This document shows positions 51,385 to 53,728 of a stretch of DNA of 53,728 bases, in pieces; position 1 is the stretch's first letter, and every line of letters starts with the position of its first letter. The notes beneath the pieces were generated by a model. That model saw only the letters and a program-made list of their open reading frames with translations, was not told the origin of the DNA and made no database searches. A program made the translations under genes and the position numbers. The stretch is from the NCBI RefSeq assembly GCF_004682045.1, contig NZ_QUZT01000049.1, positions 1 through 53,728 on the forward strand, read 5' to 3'. The stretch is from Pseudomonas nabeulensis. GTDB taxonomy: Bacteria; Pseudomonadota; Gammaproteobacteria; Pseudomonadales; Pseudomonadaceae.

Positions 51385-53517
51385 TCAGCCGTTGGGCCCT
51401 ACTGTCGCGACGATAGTCACTTGCTTGTTGTCAGGAATTTCCTGATAAGCCAAAACGTGCAAATTCGGTACTGCCAGGCGTCCAAACCGCGACAACATTG
51501 CCCGGACCGGGCCGGCCACCAGCAGAATCACCGGTTGGCCCTGCATTTCCTGGCGCTGTGCGGCGTCAATCAAGGAACGCTGCAGTTTCTCAGCCATGCT
51601 TGGCTCCAGCAGAACGCCCTCTTCCTGGCCTTGTCCTGCCTTCTGAATACTATTGAGCAATATTTGTTCCAACCTGGGTTCCAGGGTGATCACAGGCAGC
51701 TCAGACTCAGTGCCTACAATGCTTTGCACGATTGCACGCGACAATCCGACGCGCACCGCAGCCACCAGGGCGGCAGTATCTTGACTCTTGGCGGCATTGT
51801 TGGCGATGGCCTCGGCAATGCTGCGAATGTCACGCACCGGCACTTGTTCGGCCAGCAGCGCCTGCAACACCTTGAGCAGTTGCGACAGCGACAGCACGCC
51901 CGGCACCAGTTCTTCGGCGAGTTTTGGCGAGGCCTTGGCCAGCAAGCCCATCAATTGCTGGACTTCCTCGTGGCCGATCAGCTCGTGGGAGTGCTTGTAC
52001 AGGATCTGGTTAAGGTGCGTGGCAACCACGGTACTGGCATCCACCACCGTGTAACCCAGGGACTGCGCCTGGCTGCGCTGGCTGATTTCGATCCACACCG
52101 CCTCCAGGCCAAAAGCCGGATCTTTGGCGGTTATGCCATTGAGACTGCCGAAGACCTGCCCCGGGTTGATCGCCAGTTCGCGGTCCGGGTAGATCTCGGC
52201 TTCGGCGAGGATCACGCCCATCAGGGTCAGGCGATAGGCGCTCGGCGCCAGGTCGAGGTTGTCGCGGATATGCACGGTCGGCATCAGGAAGCCCAGGTCC
52301 TGCGACAATTTCTTGCGCACCCCCTTGATCCGGGCGAGCAACTGGCCGCCCTGGTTGCGGTCCACCAGCGGGATAAGGCGGTAGCCGACTTCCAGGCCGA
52401 TCATGTCGATAGGAGTCACGTCGTCCCAGCCCAACTCCTTGGTTTCCTGGGCGCGGGCCGGGGATGGCAGCAGTTCTTGCTGGCGGGCGATCTCTTGCTG
52501 GGCAATCACTTTGACCTGGTTCTGCTTTCTCCAGAACAGGTAGGCTGCACCGCCCGCCAGGGCCGCCATGCTGAGGAAGGACACATGGGGCATGCCCGGT
52601 ACGATGCCCATGATCGCCATGATCGCGGCGGCCACGGCCAGGGCCTTGGGCGACGCGAACATCTGCCGATTGATTTGCTTGCCCATGTCTTCGGAGCCCG
52701 AAGCACGGGTCACCATGATGGCCGCCGCTGTGGATAACAACAGTGATGGCAATTGCGCCACTAAACCGTCACCGATGGTCAGCAAGGCGTAGACCTTGCC
52801 CGCGTCGCCGAAGGTCATGCCGTGCTGGAAAATACCGACCGCCATGCCGCCGATCAGGTTGATAAAGAGGATGAGCAGGCCGGCGATGGCGTCACCGCGC
52901 ACGAACTTGCTGGCACCGTCCATGGAGCCATAGAACTCGGCTTCCTGGGCCACTTCGGCACGACGGGCCTTGGCTTGGTTCTGGTCGATCAGGCCGGCGT
53001 TGAGGTCGGCGTCGATGGCCATCTGTTTGCCGGGCATGGCGTCGAGGGTAAACCGCGCGCTCACCTCGGAAATCCGCCCGGCACCTTTGGTCACCACGAC
53101 GAAGTTGATGATCATCAGGATCGCGAACACCACGATACCAACCACGTAGTTGCCGCCGATCACCACCTCACCGAAGGCCTGGATCACCTTACCGGCGGCG
53201 GCGTGACCGTCCTGGCCGTGGAGCATCACCACGCGGGTGGACGCGACGTTCAGCGCCAACCGCAGCAGGGTCGCCACCAGCAGAATCGTCGGGAATACCG
53301 CAAAGTCCAAGGGCCGCAGGGCGTACACACACACCAGCAGCACCACGACCGACAGCGCAATGTTGAAGGTGAAGAACACGTCCAACAGGAACGGCGGCAT
53401 GGGCAACATCATCATTGCCAGCATCACCAGCAACAACAACGGCACACCCAGATTGCCCCGCGACAGGTCAGTCAGGGTGCCACGGGCCGTGCTGAGCATT
53501 TGAGAGCGATCTACCAC
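51385..53517 (-). CDS. flhA: Flagellar export apparatus protein FlhA
   Basis: A 710-residue inner-membrane component of the flagellar type III export gate. About eight membrane helices lie in the N-terminal half, with the family segment between helices 4 and 5 (GAGRISEVSARFTLDAMPGK). A cytoplasmic C-terminal half binds chaperone-substrate complexes. GTG 53517 (MVDRSQML) is chosen: GAGGA lies 6 bases upstream and the length matches the family. A frame extending to 53619 would run through the sigma-54 promoter, and ATG 53499 is a shorter option. Confidence 0.95.
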   Translation of the reverse strand: MVDRSQMLSTARGTLTDLSRGNLGVPLLLLVMLAMMMLPMPPFLLDVFFTFNIALSVVVLLVCVYALRPLDFAVFPTILLVATLLRLALNVASTRVVMLHGQDGHAAAGKVIQAFGEVVIGGNYVVGIVVFAILMIINFVVVTKGAGRISEVSARFTLDAMPGKQMAIDADLNAGLIDQNQAKARRAEVAQEAEFYGSMDGASKFVRGDAIAGLLILFINLIGGMAVGIFQHGMTFGDAGKVYALLTIGDGLVAQLPSLLLSTAAAIMVTRASGSEDMGKQINRQMFASPKALAVAAAIMAIMGIVPGMPHVSFLSMAALAGGAAYLFWRKQNQVKVIAQQEIARQQELLPSPARAQETKELGWDDVTPIDMIGLEVGYRLIPLVDRNQGGQLLARIKGVRKKLSQDLGFLMPTVHIRDNLDLAPSAYRLTLMGVILAEAEIYPDRELAINPGQVFGSLNGITAKDPAFGLEAVWIEISQRSQAQSLGYTVVDASTVVATHLNQILYKHSHELIGHEEVQQLMGLLAKASPKLAEELVPGVLSLSQLLKVLQALLAEQVPVRDIRSIAEAIANNAAKSQDTAALVAAVRVGLSRAIVQSIVGTESELPVITLEPRLEQILLNSIQKAGQGQEEGVLLEPSMAEKLQRSLIDAAQRQEMQGQPVILLVAGPVRAMLSRFGRLAVPNLHVLAYQEIPDNKQVTIVATVGPNG

Positions 53518-53579
53518 CGGTATTCCTCGTGTTCCTTGAAGCAAAGTTTTGACGCCATAAGGCGACTTGCAGGCGGTAT

Positions 53580-53596
53580 TGCAAGAAGCCTTCCAA
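53580..53596 (-). promoter_or_regulatory. Sigma-54 promoter of flhA
   Basis: On the minus strand TTGGAAGG-N4-TTGCA fits YTGGCACG-N4-TTGCW, with the invariant GG and GC at correct spacing and two mismatches. It is 62 bases upstream of the flhA GTG. FleQ/RpoN control of flhA is known in P. aeruginosa. Confidence 0.7.
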
Positions 53597-53638
53597 CTTT
53601 GACTGGGAACTCGGAACACTGCTTATGCACACATACAA

Positions 53639-53728
53639 ATGTGGGAGGGGGCTTGCCCCCGATAGCGGTAGATCAGCACCAGATAGGCTGACTGAACCAC
53701 CGCTATCGGGGGCAAGCCCTAATGCCAG
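53639..53728. repeat. REP pair at the right edge
   Basis: Left arm ATGTGGGAGGGGGCTTGCCC (from 53639) with the inverted arm from 53697. The right arm ends ...GGGGGCAAGCCCTAATGCCAG instead of the usual CCCCTCCCACAT, so its outer part is lost or altered at the window edge. Confidence 0.8.

Noticed and set aside
50236..52737. 833-codon plus-strand open frame opposite flhF/flhA
   Set aside because: Same antisense artefact. It spans two real genes and shows no protein-family features.
1..53728. CRISPR array or defence island suggested by repeated 20-40-base sequences
   Set aside because: All dispersed repeats are REP/REPIN arms in inverted pairs between genes, with no regular direct array and no cas-like gene.

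Overview
The window reads as chromosome of a fluorescent Pseudomonas, most likely the P. fluorescens group. The evidence is a complete pyoverdine-chromophore block (pvdL, a PvdG-type thioesterase, pvdS and a pvdY-type acetyltransferase), a polar-flagellum and chemotaxis block in the Pseudomonas gene order, and many paired REP elements of the types common in P. fluorescens. Most genes are GC-rich. No rRNA, tRNA, CRISPR array, insertion sequence or phage gene was recognised.

Left part (1-6.5 kb): an AmpD-family amidase. It is followed by a two-component pair that diverges from a dsbD-dsbE-dsbG operon for periplasmic thiol/disulfide exchange. This matches the DsbRS/DsbDEG arrangement of P. aeruginosa. 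The divergent spacer carries an exact tandem repeat with 11-bp phasing, a likely DsbR operator.

Pyoverdine part (6.5-22.4 kb): the 12.9-kb NRPS gene pvdL (acyl ligase, Glu, D-Tyr and Dab modules) with its thioesterase gene upstream on the minus strand. Divergent pvdS sits behind a promoter overlapped by a Fur-box-like sequence. A convergent hydroxyornithine acetyltransferase gene is preceded by a perfect PvdS-type promoter. The iron circuit (Fur to PvdS to biosynthesis genes) can therefore be read from the DNA.

Middle part (22.4-34.1 kb): a periplasmic binding protein gene, then atuR diverging from atuABCDEF, the citronellol/geraniol (acyclic terpene) catabolic cluster with geranyl-CoA carboxylase. 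Two perfect inverted copies of a palindromic site lie between atuR and atuA. After it come a DEDDh exonuclease, ppnP and a MOSC protein.

Right part (34.3-53.7 kb): cheV behind a clear FliA promoter, then an unusual intergenic region full of small dyads and a small protein resembling a CheA P1/HPt domain without its histidine. A NarL-type two-component pair and a YegS-type lipid kinase gene follow. The rest is a minus-strand flagellar/chemotaxis run, transcribed from flhA through flhF, fleN, fliA, cheY, cheZ, cheA, cheB, motC, motD, parC, parP and cheW to a DUF2802 gene. A sigma-54-like promoter precedes flhA, and a FliA-like promoter lies inside the 3' end of cheZ, just upstream of cheA.

Nothing here is clearly a new system. 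The best leads are the HPt-like gene and its dyad-rich upstream region, REPINs placed inside two operons, the repeated motif in the CheA linker, the AtuB active-site variation, and the regulatory sites listed.
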